This document shows, piece after piece, positions 44,588 to 52,708 of a stretch of DNA of 64,000 bases. Positions within the stretch are counted from its first letter, which is position 1, and each line of letters begins with the position of its first letter. The DNA is taken from positions 62,001-126,000 of the forward strand of contig NZ_JAMGZK010000053.1 in the NCBI RefSeq assembly GCF_025564065.1. The letters are read 5' to 3'. The stretch comes from Silvania hatchlandensis. Its GTDB lineage: Bacteria; Pseudomonadota; Gammaproteobacteria; Enterobacterales; Enterobacteriaceae. A program made the position numbers and the translations under genes. Under the pieces are notes generated by a model. It ran no database searches, had not been told where the DNA came from, and saw only the letters and a list, made by a program, of their open reading frames with translations.

Positions 44588-44839
44588 TTATGCGATGGCA
44601 TATCTATCAGGATTTACTAGTAAAGCGACAACCGCAGCATTAATGTCGATGACGGCTTCTATCCGCTGGCCAAATTGCTTGACCGAATCCCAGTTATCGT
44701 CATCCGTGTCATACACCGTGCGCAGGGAAAAATAACCGTGCGTCAGCGAGGAGTGCAGCGGGTCGTGATTATATTTCGCCACGGTGTCATGCACGTAATT
44801 ATCCAAAAAGTCCATCACCTGGGGCGATTTAATTAACAT
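44588..44839 (-). pseudogene. C-terminal fragment of a DUF2235 effector, unit 2
   Basis: 83 codons corresponding to the end of the full effector, from SPQVMDFLDNYVHDTVAKYN to the tail. It is joined out of frame to the N-terminal fragment of the same unit, all catalytic sequence being deleted. Its ATG lies inside the 11-base overlap with that fragment's stop, so it could still be translated by reinitiation. The tail (INAAVVALLVNPDRY) is of the unit 5 type, not the unit 1 type. Confidence 0.8.
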
Positions 44840-45221
44840 TGGTCAGGGCCGGTTTAGGTGAGCCATATACCTCATCCGCATCCTGTTCATTACAACAGGT
44901 GCCGTCGAAGAACAGACTGATATGCAGGCTTCCGGCGCAGTCCGTTACCGGCTTTTCGTCTGGTTGTTGAGACTGACCCCGCGCTAAATCTCCCAGACGC
45001 TGTCGGGCATAGTTACCTTCGGTCTGCGTTTTGCTTGATGGCAGGCGCCCGTACTCGCTTATTCCCCCCTGTTTTTCATCCTTTGCAGGTACCGGGAACG
45101 GTGGTGGCACCCAGGCGGCTTCTGCTGTAGACACACTGGTTGCAGAAGGCGTTGCCCCTTTTTTAAAGGCGTCCACTAGCGCTTTAATGGTATTTAGCGT
45201 GCTGTCTGAGGCATCGGACAT
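44829..45221 (-). pseudogene. N-terminal fragment of a DUF2235 effector, unit 2
   Basis: 130 codons equal to the first ~128 residues of the full effector, ending GSPKPALTN then VN and a stop. The deletion removes about 590 residues including the nucleophile, Asp and His. It retains the ribosome site and the 28-base overlap with the intact immunity gene. The junction sequence is identical to unit 3, so the two units share one deletion event. Confidence 0.82.
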
Positions 45222-45763
45222 ACGATATTTTCCTTAATATGATCAATGAGTATTTTTTGGGCTTTTTTATGCTCCCCCAGATCTGTTGGAACCGGATACC
45301 GGGGATCGTCAGTAGTGTGGCAAGAGCGAACTATCCGCACCTTATCGCAGGGGAAAATATGCACATCAAAACCACACGCCTGATCGTCCGTCCAGCGTTC
45401 AAGCGGAACAGTGACTGGACCATGCCGCTGGTAATGACTTGCATGCTCGTCAGGAATATTTCGTGGATCTATCCAGGAATTGGGATCGGAAGTCCAGGTC
45501 ACCTGAGCGGTCAACCCCGGTCTCCAGACGTTTGGCACCATCACACAGCAGTAGCCGCCGCCGCCGCCATAGGAATTAGCCCCCGGTCCCCCGTAGCCAT
45601 CAACCTGAACTACGACAATTGCGTCTGGCCCGTGGTTGTAGACATCCAGATCGGCACCGCTCATACCGTCCAGTTTATGGTCCCTGCAGGCCATCAGCAT
45701 TAAAAGACCAACTGCAGTCAGCGCTGCCCGTCCGGTTGAGGAAAATAGTCTGGGCTTTATCAT
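45194..45763 (-). CDS. DUF3304 lipoprotein, predicted immunity protein of unit 2
   Basis: Intact 189-residue paralogue with lipobox LLMLMAC. It carries the second loop type WIDPRNIPDEHASHYQRHG (shared with units 4 and 5) and a unique second variable segment CHTTDDPRYPVPTDLGEH. It keeps the ...FDVHIFPCDKVRIVRSC core. Preserved although its own effector is deleted, which suggests selection for immunity alone. Confidence 0.86.
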   Translation of the reverse strand: MIKPRLFSSTGRAALTAVGLLMLMACRDHKLDGMSGADLDVYNHGPDAIVVVQVDGYGGPGANSYGGGGGYCCVMVPNVWRPGLTAQVTWTSDPNSWIDPRNIPDEHASHYQRHGPVTVPLERWTDDQACGFDVHIFPCDKVRIVRSCHTTDDPRYPVPTDLGEHKKAQKILIDHIKENIVCPMPQTAR

Positions 45764-45899
45764 TCAGTATCCTTAGTGAATGTTGATTTATTAATGACGT
45801 AATAACGTCGATTTCTGTTAACTTATTTATTTCAGACAGGACTGAGGTCAGAAACAAATAAACTTCCAGAGTGGTCGTGAGTTTTTAAAAAGACGTGTT
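45764..45899. repeat. Intergenic repeat of the effector array, copy 2
   Basis: Same spacer as copy 1, with the GACGT-AATA-ACGTC palindrome at 45796-45809. It precedes the unit 2 immunity gene on the minus strand. Confidence 0.75.
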
Positions 45900-46151
45900 T
45901 TATGCGAGGGTATATCTATCAGGATTTACCAGGGAAACGACAACCGCAGCATTACTATCGACGACGGCGTTTATCCGCTGGCCTGATTGCTTGACCGAAT
46001 CCCGGTTATCGTCATCCGTGTCATACACCGTGCGCAGGGAAAAATAACCGTGCGTCAGCGAGGAGTGCAGCGGGTCGTGATTGTATTTCGCCACGGTGTC
46101 ATGCACGTAATTATCCAAAAAGTCCATCACCTGGGGCGATTTAATTAACAT
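45900..46151 (-). pseudogene. C-terminal fragment of a DUF2235 effector, unit 3
   Basis: 83 codons starting MLIKSPQVMDFL, with the same junction as unit 2. A few tail substitutions (RDSVKQSGQR instead of WDSVKQFGQR) match unit 5, showing the units have exchanged sequence since duplication. Confidence 0.8.
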
Positions 46152-46533
46152 TGGTCAGGGCCGGTTTAGGTGAGCCATATACCTCATCCTCATCCTGTTC
46201 ATTACAACAGGTGCCGTCGAAGAACAGGCTGATATGCAGGCTTCCGGCGCAGTCCGTTACCGGCTTTTCGTCTGGTTGTTGAGACTGACCCCGCGCTAAA
46301 TCTTCCAGACGCTGTCGGGCATAATTACCTTCGGTCTGCGTTTTAGTCGCTGGCAGACGCCCATACTCGCTTATTTCCCCCTGTTTTTCATCCTTTGCAG
46401 GTACCGGGAACGGTGGGGGTACCCAGGCGGCTTCGGCTGTAGATACGGATGTAGCGGAGGGCTTCGCTCCGGTTTTAAAGGCATCAATCAGGGCTTTAAC
46501 GGTATTCAGCGTGCTGTCTGAGGTATCGGACAT
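46141..46533 (-). pseudogene. N-terminal fragment of a DUF2235 effector, unit 3
   Basis: 130 codons ending SPKPALTNVN, overlapping the C-terminal fragment by 11 bases. The N-terminal 30 residues (MSDTSDSTLNTVKALIDAFKTG) match unit 4 rather than units 1, 2 or 5. All catalytic residues are deleted. Confidence 0.82.
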
Positions 46534-47075
46534 ACGATGTTCTCCTTGATATGGTTGATAAGGACGTTTTGCGCTTTTTTGAGTCCATCAGGTTCTGGTT
46601 GCACCGGGTATTCGGAAGAATCGCGGGCGCGGCATGAACGCACTATCCGTACCTTATCGCAGGGAAATATATGCACATCAAAACCACATCCCTGCCCCTT
46701 CTCCCAGCGTTCAACCGGCACAGTAATGGGGCCGTGGCGCTGGTAATATTTTGCATAATTATCAGGCATATCACTCAATTTCATCCATGAGTTGGGGTCG
46801 GAAGTCCAGGTTACCTGCGCCGACAGGCCCGGTTTCCAGACATCTGGCACCATTACGCAACAATATCCGCCCCCGCCGCCGTAGGAATTGGCTCTCGGCC
46901 CTCCGTAACCATCGACCTGAACCCCTACAATGGCATCCGGTCCGTGGTTATAGACATTTAAATCAGCACCGCTCATTCCGTCCAGTTTATGGTCCCTGCA
47001 GGCCATCAGCATTAAAAGACCAACTGCAGTCAGCGCTGCCCGTCCGGTTGAGGAAAATACTCTGGGCTTTATCAT
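46506..47075 (-). CDS. DUF3304 lipoprotein, predicted immunity protein of unit 3
   Basis: Intact 189-residue paralogue. It is a mosaic: signal region like units 2 and 4 (MIKPRVFSSTGRAALTAVG), first variable loop like unit 1 (WMKLSDMPDNYAKYYQRHG) and C-terminal third like units 4 and 5 (EPDGLKKAQNVLINHIKENI). Lipobox and paired cysteines are conserved. Confidence 0.86.
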   Translation of the reverse strand: MIKPRVFSSTGRAALTAVGLLMLMACRDHKLDGMSGADLNVYNHGPDAIVGVQVDGYGGPRANSYGGGGGYCCVMVPDVWKPGLSAQVTWTSDPNSWMKLSDMPDNYAKYYQRHGPITVPVERWEKGQGCGFDVHIFPCDKVRIVRSCRARDSSEYPVQPEPDGLKKAQNVLINHIKENIVCPIPQTAR

Positions 47076-47232
47076 TCAGTATCCTTAGTGAATGTTGATT
47101 TATTAATGACGTAATAACGTCGATTGCTGTTAACTTATTTATTTCAGACAGGACTGAGGTCAGAAATAAATAAATTTCCAGAGTGGTCGTGAGTTTTTAA
47201 AAAAAAACGTGCTTTATGCGATGACATACCTA
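47076..47232. repeat. Intergenic repeat of the effector array, copy 3
   Basis: Same spacer, with the palindrome at 47108-47121. It extends into the terminal ~25 bases of an effector tail that became fused to unit 4. Confidence 0.75.
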
Positions 47233-48288
47233 TCAGGATTTACCAGGGAAACGACTGTGCGGCACCCCGACGGAGGAAACTGAATCCATCAGCCCCAGAA
47301 AGTCGATACTGACGGGGATACCCAGCAGCGTGGGTCCGGACGGTAACACGCTGCCTTCCGGTGCCGTATGGGCTGCGTTAAGTGGCATCGGAGTCTTGTC
47401 CAGCAATGCCTCCAGCCCGCAGGCAAAGGCCCGGGCGGTGGCGGCCCCCCGGCAGTAGCCGTAGACAAACAGCTTGATTTTCGGAATGCGCTTCTGCGCC
47501 CTGTGAATATATTCCCGGGTGGGCTGCAGGGGCCACTGCGTCACCACCTTGCCCAGGTAGATATCACAGAATTCGTTGATAGCGTTTTTGCGGTTAAAGC
47601 CCTTGGTTATCATCGAGAAAGGCCAGTTGGTGGCCATTTTCTGGCGGTAGACTCCCAGGGCACTGTCTTCGACTGAGGTGTGTGTTACGGCATAGACAAT
47701 GCTGCTGAAGGTTTTCAGTAAGGCCTGGTTAATCCGGTCTTCTCCCCCGTTGGCAAACAGCTCGCCGTCGAGAGAATAGTCGTCCTCGCCAATCTGTGGA
47801 AAACGCGCCCCGCAGCCGGGGACGTAGTAGCTGAAATAACCATCATCGGCAGGAGAAAAATTTCCTTTTCCCTGCCAGTTTGCTGCATGGTAGAGCCTGC
47901 CGATATTGGTCAGGGCCGGTTTAGGTGAGCCATACACCTCATCCGCATCCTGTTCATTACAACAGGTACCGTCGAAGAACAGGCTGATATGCAGGCTTCC
48001 GGCGCAGTCCGTTACCGGCTTTTCGTCTGGTTGTTGAGACTGACCCCGTGCTAAATCTTCCAGACGCTGTCGGGCATAATTACCTTCGGTCAGCGTTTTG
48101 GTCGAAGGCAGGCGCCCGTGCTCTTTTAATTCGTCCTGTTTTGCGTCCTTTGCCGGGACCGGAAACGGTGGCGGCACCCAGGCGGCTTCGGCTGTGGATA
48201 CGGATGTAGCGGAGGGCTTCGCTCCGGTTTTAAAGGCATCAATCAGGGCTTTAACGGTATTCAGCGTGCTGTCTGAGGTATCGGACAT
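47233..48288 (-). pseudogene. DUF2235 effector truncated after the Asp segment, unit 4
   Basis: 351 codons: the N-terminal 343 residues of the effector, including YGYCRGAATARAF (Cys279) and MDSVSSVGVPH, then the frame-shifted tail SRFPGKS. The tail is the last bases of a normal effector 3' end read in another frame, so a deletion removed the His segment and the whole C-terminal half. Catalysis is not expected. The segment after HAANW (QGKGNFSPAD) differs from units 1 and 5. Confidence 0.85.
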
Positions 48289-48830
48289 ACGATGTTCTCC
48301 TTGATATGGTTGATAAGGACATTTTGTGCTTTTTTGATTCCATCAGGTTCAGGTTTAACAGGGTACTCTGGAGTCCCACGAGCTCTGCAGGAACGCACTA
48401 TCCTTACCTTATCGCAGGGAAAAATATGCACATCAAAACCGCATCCCTGCCCCTTCTCCCAGCGTTCAATCGGCACTGTAACAGGGCCATGGCGCTGGTA
48501 ATGGCTCGTATGATCATCAGGAATATTGCGCGGATCTATCCAGGAGTTGGGGTCAGAAGTCCAGGTTACCTGCGCAGTCAATCCCGGCCTCCAGACGTCA
48601 GGCACCATCACACAGCAGTAGCCGCCACCCCCACCGTAAGGGTTAGCCCTTGGTCCGCCATATCCATCAACCTGTACAACCACAATGCTGTCCGGCCCAT
48701 GGTTATAAACGTTTAAATCGGCACCGCTCATTCCGTCCAGTTTATGGTCCCTGCAGGCCATCAGCATTAAAAGACCAACTGCAGTCAGCGCTGCCCGTCC
48801 GGTTGAGGAAAATACTCTGGGCTTTATCAT
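48261..48830 (-). CDS. DUF3304 lipoprotein, predicted immunity protein of unit 4
   Basis: Intact 189-residue paralogue with loop type WIDPRNIPDDHTSHYQRHG, nearly the same as unit 5 in its middle, and the unique segment CRARGTPEYPVKPEPDG. The start overlaps nothing upstream; its end overlaps the truncated unit 4 effector by 28 bases as in every other unit. Confidence 0.86.
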   Translation of the reverse strand: MIKPRVFSSTGRAALTAVGLLMLMACRDHKLDGMSGADLNVYNHGPDSIVVVQVDGYGGPRANPYGGGGGYCCVMVPDVWRPGLTAQVTWTSDPNSWIDPRNIPDDHTSHYQRHGPVTVPIERWEKGQGCGFDVHIFPCDKVRIVRSCRARGTPEYPVKPEPDGIKKAQNVLINHIKENIVCPIPQTAR

Positions 48831-48966
48831 TCAGTATCCTTAGTGAATGTTGATTTATTAATGACGTAATAACGTCGATTGCTGTTAACTTATTTATTTC
48901 AGACAGAGCTGAAGTCAGAAATAAATAAATTTCCAGCGTGGTCATGGATTTTTAATAACGAGTATC
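48831..48966. repeat. Intergenic repeat of the effector array, copy 4
   Basis: Same spacer, with the palindrome at 48863-48876. No such spacer precedes the unit 5 immunity gene, whose upstream region faces the DUF4123 gene instead. Confidence 0.75.
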
Positions 48967-51303
48967 TTATGCGGCAGAATATCTATCAAGATTCACCAGG
49001 GAAACGACAACCGCAGCATTGCTATCGGCGACGGCGTTTATCCGCTGGCCTGATTGCTTAACCGAATCCCGGTTATCGTCATCTGTGTCATACACCGTGC
49101 GCCGGGAAAAATAACCGTGCGTCAGCGAGGAGTGCAGCGGGTCGTGATTATATTTCGCCACGGTGTCATGCACGTAATTATCCAAAAAGTCCATCATCTG
49201 CGGCGATGTCATTAACGCAGGTCGTCGGGCGTCACCGCTTTTCTTGATCTGTAAAAACTCGGCATCCTGCGCGGCAATCAGCTTACCTCCCAGCTGGTCG
49301 GTTGCGGTGCCGGGGATAACGTCCAGCGATATCAGGGCCAACAGCGCCATAATCCCGGTGTGGCTAAAGTCATACTGCCCTGCCGCCCGATCCAGCCGGT
49401 CCCGATCGATAAGCGGCACATCACGCGGGCTGCTGCCCTGTTGCGCTGGCTGTGCGTCCGCCTGCAGTTCAGCATCGTCGTTGCGGGCCTGCTGGTAAAA
49501 GGGCTGCATGTTGTAATGCCTGGCGGCAAGTTCCGGGCTGGCAAAACGCTCGGTGCGCCAGGCCGTTATCCAGCTCAGGTGATCCGCCAGAATCACCTCC
49601 AGCGCTTTGGCTTTCAGCGGGACGTAGACCGCGGCGGGCAGTTTATTGGCGTTTCCGGCCTCAGCACTTTTTTTGCGCGCGGCTTCGGCCTTTTTCGCCG
49701 CTGCTGCCCGGGCCTGCTGGACCGCCTGATCCGGATCCTTGCCCTGCGCTACCGCAATGGCCGCGATTTCTGCTTCGTTTATGGCGCCCTCTGCCGACTT
49801 TGATGCCTCCTTCTGTGCAGTTATTGCCTGCCAGGCGTTGAAGCGGCTGATGACTTCGGCAGAGATTTTGAACTGAGTTAATACGTCAACATCCATTATC
49901 CGATAGGTTTTTTCTTTGACAACGTCGGGCAGGACGTTTTGCGGAACGCTCAGCGGTGCACAGGCATCGAAGGCAGCGGCATACATATCGTGCAGGGCAA
50001 TCTGCGACAGCAACTGACGGGAATCCGTCTGAACCTTGCCCAGTTCGGTGGGCTTGCAGTCGCCGCCAATATCAGCATGAACGCCAGGGTAAACCACCTC
50101 CACCGCCCCCGTGGGGTATTTGCCATCCGGGCAACGGATGGAGTCCAGGGGCAAGTCGCCGTGCTGCTCCAGCCCTGCGACAAAGTGGCAGCAGCTTTTC
50201 AGCAGCCCGGCCGTTTTGGGCAGCTGCAGGCTGTTGGCCGCCCACCCCAGATGCCCGGTGGCTGAAGGCAGAATATGCGGCACCCCGACTGAGGAAACTG
50301 AATCCATCAGCCCCAGGAAGTCGATGCTGACGGGAATACCCAGCAGCGTGGGTCCGGAGGGTATCACGCTGCCTTCCGGTACCGTACTGGTGGCGTTGAG
50401 TGGCATCGGAGTCTTGTCCAGCAGCGCCTCCAGCCCGCAGGCAAAGGCCCGGGCGGTGGCGGCACCCCGGCAGTAGCCGTAGACAAACAGCTTAATTTTT
50501 GGAATGCGCTTCTGCGCCCTGTGAATATATTCCCGGGTGGGCTGCAGGGGCCACTGGGTCACCACCTTGCCCAGGTAGATATCGCAGAATTCCGTAATAG
50601 CGTTTTTGCGGTTAAAGCCTTTGGTTATTACCGAGAAGGGCCAGTTGGTGGCCATTTTCTGGCGGTAGACTCCCAGGGCACTGTCTTCGACTGAGGTGTG
50701 TGTTACCGCATAGACAATGCTGCTGAAGGTTTTCAGTAAGGCCTGGTTAATCCGGTCTTCCCCTCCGTTGGCAAACAGCTCGCCGTCGAGAGAATAGTCG
50801 TCCTCGCCAATCTGTGGAAAACGCGCCCCGCAGCCGGGGAAGTAGTAGCTGAAGTAACCGTCGTCTATCGCAGGCGGCGTCTGACCCGTCCAGTTTGCTG
50901 CATGGTAGAGCCTGCCAATATTGGTCAGAGCCGGTTTAGGTGATCCGTACACCTCATCCGCATCCTGTTCATTACAACAGGTGCCGTCGAAGAACAGACT
51001 GATATGCAGGCTTCCGGCGCAGTCCGTTACCGGCTTTTCGTCTGGTTGTTGAGACTGACCCCGTGCTAAATCCTCCAGACGCTGTCGGGCGTAATTACCT
51101 TCGGTCTGCGTTTTGCTTGATGGCAGGCGCCCGTACTCATTTATCTCACCCTGTTTTTCATCCTTTGTTGGTACCGGGAATGGAGGGGGCACCCAGGCAG
51201 CTTCCGCTGTGGACGCAGTGGTGGCTGAAGGGGTTGCCCCTTTTTTAAAGGCGTCGATAAGTGCTTTAATGTTTTTCAGCGTGCTGTCTGAGGCATCGGA
51301 CAT
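48967..51303 (-). CDS. Tle1-like T6SS effector (DUF2235), unit 5, Cys in place of the nucleophilic Ser
   Basis: Second full-length effector, 778 residues, closest to vgrG. The elbow is YGYCRGAATARAF with Cys278 (codon TGC), and the Asp and His segments are present. Compared with unit 1 the body is nearly identical, but the segment after HAANW (TGQTPPAID) and the last ~25 residues (ADSNAAVVVSLVNLDRYSAA) differ. It overlaps its immunity gene by 28 bases. Transcribed first among the effectors, so it may be the main functional copy. Confidence 0.88.
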   Translation of the reverse strand: MSDASDSTLKNIKALIDAFKKGATPSATTASTAEAAWVPPPFPVPTKDEKQGEINEYGRLPSSKTQTEGNYARQRLEDLARGQSQQPDEKPVTDCAGSLHISLFFDGTCCNEQDADEVYGSPKPALTNIGRLYHAANWTGQTPPAIDDGYFSYYFPGCGARFPQIGEDDYSLDGELFANGGEDRINQALLKTFSSIVYAVTHTSVEDSALGVYRQKMATNWPFSVITKGFNRKNAITEFCDIYLGKVVTQWPLQPTREYIHRAQKRIPKIKLFVYGYCRGAATARAFACGLEALLDKTPMPLNATSTVPEGSVIPSGPTLLGIPVSIDFLGLMDSVSSVGVPHILPSATGHLGWAANSLQLPKTAGLLKSCCHFVAGLEQHGDLPLDSIRCPDGKYPTGAVEVVYPGVHADIGGDCKPTELGKVQTDSRQLLSQIALHDMYAAAFDACAPLSVPQNVLPDVVKEKTYRIMDVDVLTQFKISAEVISRFNAWQAITAQKEASKSAEGAINEAEIAAIAVAQGKDPDQAVQQARAAAAKKAEAARKKSAEAGNANKLPAAVYVPLKAKALEVILADHLSWITAWRTERFASPELAARHYNMQPFYQQARNDDAELQADAQPAQQGSSPRDVPLIDRDRLDRAAGQYDFSHTGIMALLALISLDVIPGTATDQLGGKLIAAQDAEFLQIKKSGDARRPALMTSPQMMDFLDNYVHDTVAKYNHDPLHSSLTHGYFSRRTVYDTDDDNRDSVKQSGQRINAVADSNAAVVVSLVNLDRYSAA

Positions 51304-51845
51304 ACGACATTCTCCTTGATATGGTTGATAAGGACGTTTTGCGCTTTTTTGACTCCATCAGGTTCTGGTTGCACTGGGTATTCGGAGGACGCGGGGCCAT
51401 GGCAGGAGCGCACTATTCGCACCTTATCGCAGGGGAAAATATGCACATCAAAACCACATCCCTGCCCCTTCTCCCAGCGTTCAACCGGCACAGTAATGGG
51501 GCCATGGCGCTGGTAATGGCTCGTATGATCATCAGGAATATTGCGCGGATCTATCCAGGAGTTGGGGTCAGAAGTCCAGGTTACCTGCGCAGTCAATCCC
51601 GGCCTCCAGACGTCAGGCACCATCACACAGCAGTAGCCGCCACCCCCACCGTAAGGGTTAGCCCTTGGTCCGCCATATCCATCAACCTGTACAACCACAA
51701 TGCTGTCCGGCCCATGGTTATAAACGTTTAAATCGGCACCGCTCATTCCGTCCAGTTTATGGTCCCTGCAGGCCATCAGCATAAAAAGGCCGAACGCAGT
51801 CAACGCTGCCCGTCCCGTAAAGGAAAAGAGTTTGGGCTTAATCAT
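51276..51845 (-). CDS. DUF3304 lipoprotein, predicted immunity protein of unit 5
   Basis: Intact 189-residue paralogue, with lipobox FMLMAC and loop type WIDPRNIPDDHTSHY. Its signal region (MIKPKLFSFTGRAALTAFG) and the segment CHGPASSEYPVQPEPDG are distinct. The gene lies 74 bases after the DUF4123 chaperone gene, without the array's internal spacer repeat, so it is probably read from the vgrG transcript. Confidence 0.87.
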   Translation of the reverse strand: MIKPKLFSFTGRAALTAFGLFMLMACRDHKLDGMSGADLNVYNHGPDSIVVVQVDGYGGPRANPYGGGGGYCCVMVPDVWRPGLTAQVTWTSDPNSWIDPRNIPDDHTSHYQRHGPITVPVERWEKGQGCGFDVHIFPCDKVRIVRSCHGPASSEYPVQPEPDGVKKAQNVLINHIKENVVCPMPQTAR

Positions 51846-51919
51846 TTAATATCCTCAAAGCTTGCTGAGTTATTTATCAGGTAAGCAGATCGCGAAAAAA
51901 CAACCTTCAATTCGATGAA

Positions 51920-52681
51920 TTAGCGTTTACCTAAATGCATTTCATACCAGTCGATTAAATTGCCGATAAAATTATCCTGATGTGCCTGCCAGCCCATTTC
52001 CCAGAGCGTGTTGAATTTCTCCTCCTGCGAAGAGAAAAAGGTACTGAACTTTTCAGACGTGGTGAGTAGCTGCGCATCAATGGCCACATCCAGCTTCATC
52101 ATTTGTTCATCGGTGAAGTTGATTTTTATATCTTCGGGCAAGACCGAGAAATCCAACGCGCATTCGCCCTCCAGCCAGCAGACCTTGCCATCCCGATCCC
52201 GGTAGCTCCAGTGATACACCGAACTGATCAGCCACGCCTTTTGTTCCTCCGTCAAAATATGATTTATCAGCACCGGGAAAATACGGGTGTCGTAAAAGCG
52301 AACCAGGCCGGAACGCGCCTCCCATGCACCGTCCGCCAGATTACGCATGATGCTGGCTAAGCATGAACACTCCAGCGGGGAGACGAAGATCAGCAGGCCG
52401 GGTTTTTGTTCAAATGCCGTCATTAAATCCAGTAACCACTGGCGATGCTGCCAGCAGGCCAGCTCCAGCCGCATCATCAGCGGTGCCATCTCCAGCAGCA
52501 GCTCTTCTGGTTGCCCCTTGAACAGCGAATACCACTCCACGGGCGGGGAAAGGCGTAACAGGCCGTCCAGCAGCGGACTGCTTAAAACGCCCTGATCGGC
52601 AATAAGGTAGACATTCCGCAGACCCTGCGATCGGGTATTACGCTCAAGCTTCGCGATCCATTCCTGGTGGGTTAAAGACAT
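51920..52681 (-). CDS. DUF4123 T6SS effector chaperone (Tap/TEC type)
   Basis: A cytoplasmic adaptor of 253 residues that loads an effector onto VgrG/PAAR. The DUF4123 core is visible as NVYLIADQGVLSSPLLDGLL near the N-terminus, LLIFVSPLECSCLASIMRNLADG in the middle and a VLINHILTEEQKAW segment. It sits between the vgrG/PAAR genes and the effector array, which points to the DUF2235 proteins as its clients. Confidence 0.82.
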   Translation of the reverse strand: MSLTHQEWIAKLERNTRSQGLRNVYLIADQGVLSSPLLDGLLRLSPPVEWYSLFKGQPEELLLEMAPLMMRLELACWQHRQWLLDLMTAFEQKPGLLIFVSPLECSCLASIMRNLADGAWEARSGLVRFYDTRIFPVLINHILTEEQKAWLISSVYHWSYRDRDGKVCWLEGECALDFSVLPEDIKINFTDEQMMKLDVAIDAQLLTTSEKFSTFFSSQEEKFNTLWEMGWQAHQDNFIGNLIDWYEMHLGKR

Positions 52682-52708
52682 GATTGTTCCTTGTTATGTC
52701 GGTATGTT

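Noticed and set aside
44829..44839. Programmed frameshift joining the N- and C-fragments of the unit 2 effector
   Set aside because: No slippery heptamer or stimulatory hairpin is evident, and a fusion would still lack all catalytic residues. A deletion scar with possible reinitiation explains the overlap better.
44452..48966. The regularly spaced repeats as a CRISPR array
   Set aside because: Repeats are over 130 bases, spaced by full genes of over 1 kb, and belong to tandem gene units; no cas genes are present.
41504..51303. Cys codon in the effector elbow as a sequencing error
   Set aside because: The same TGC codon occurs in three separate copies that differ at many other positions.
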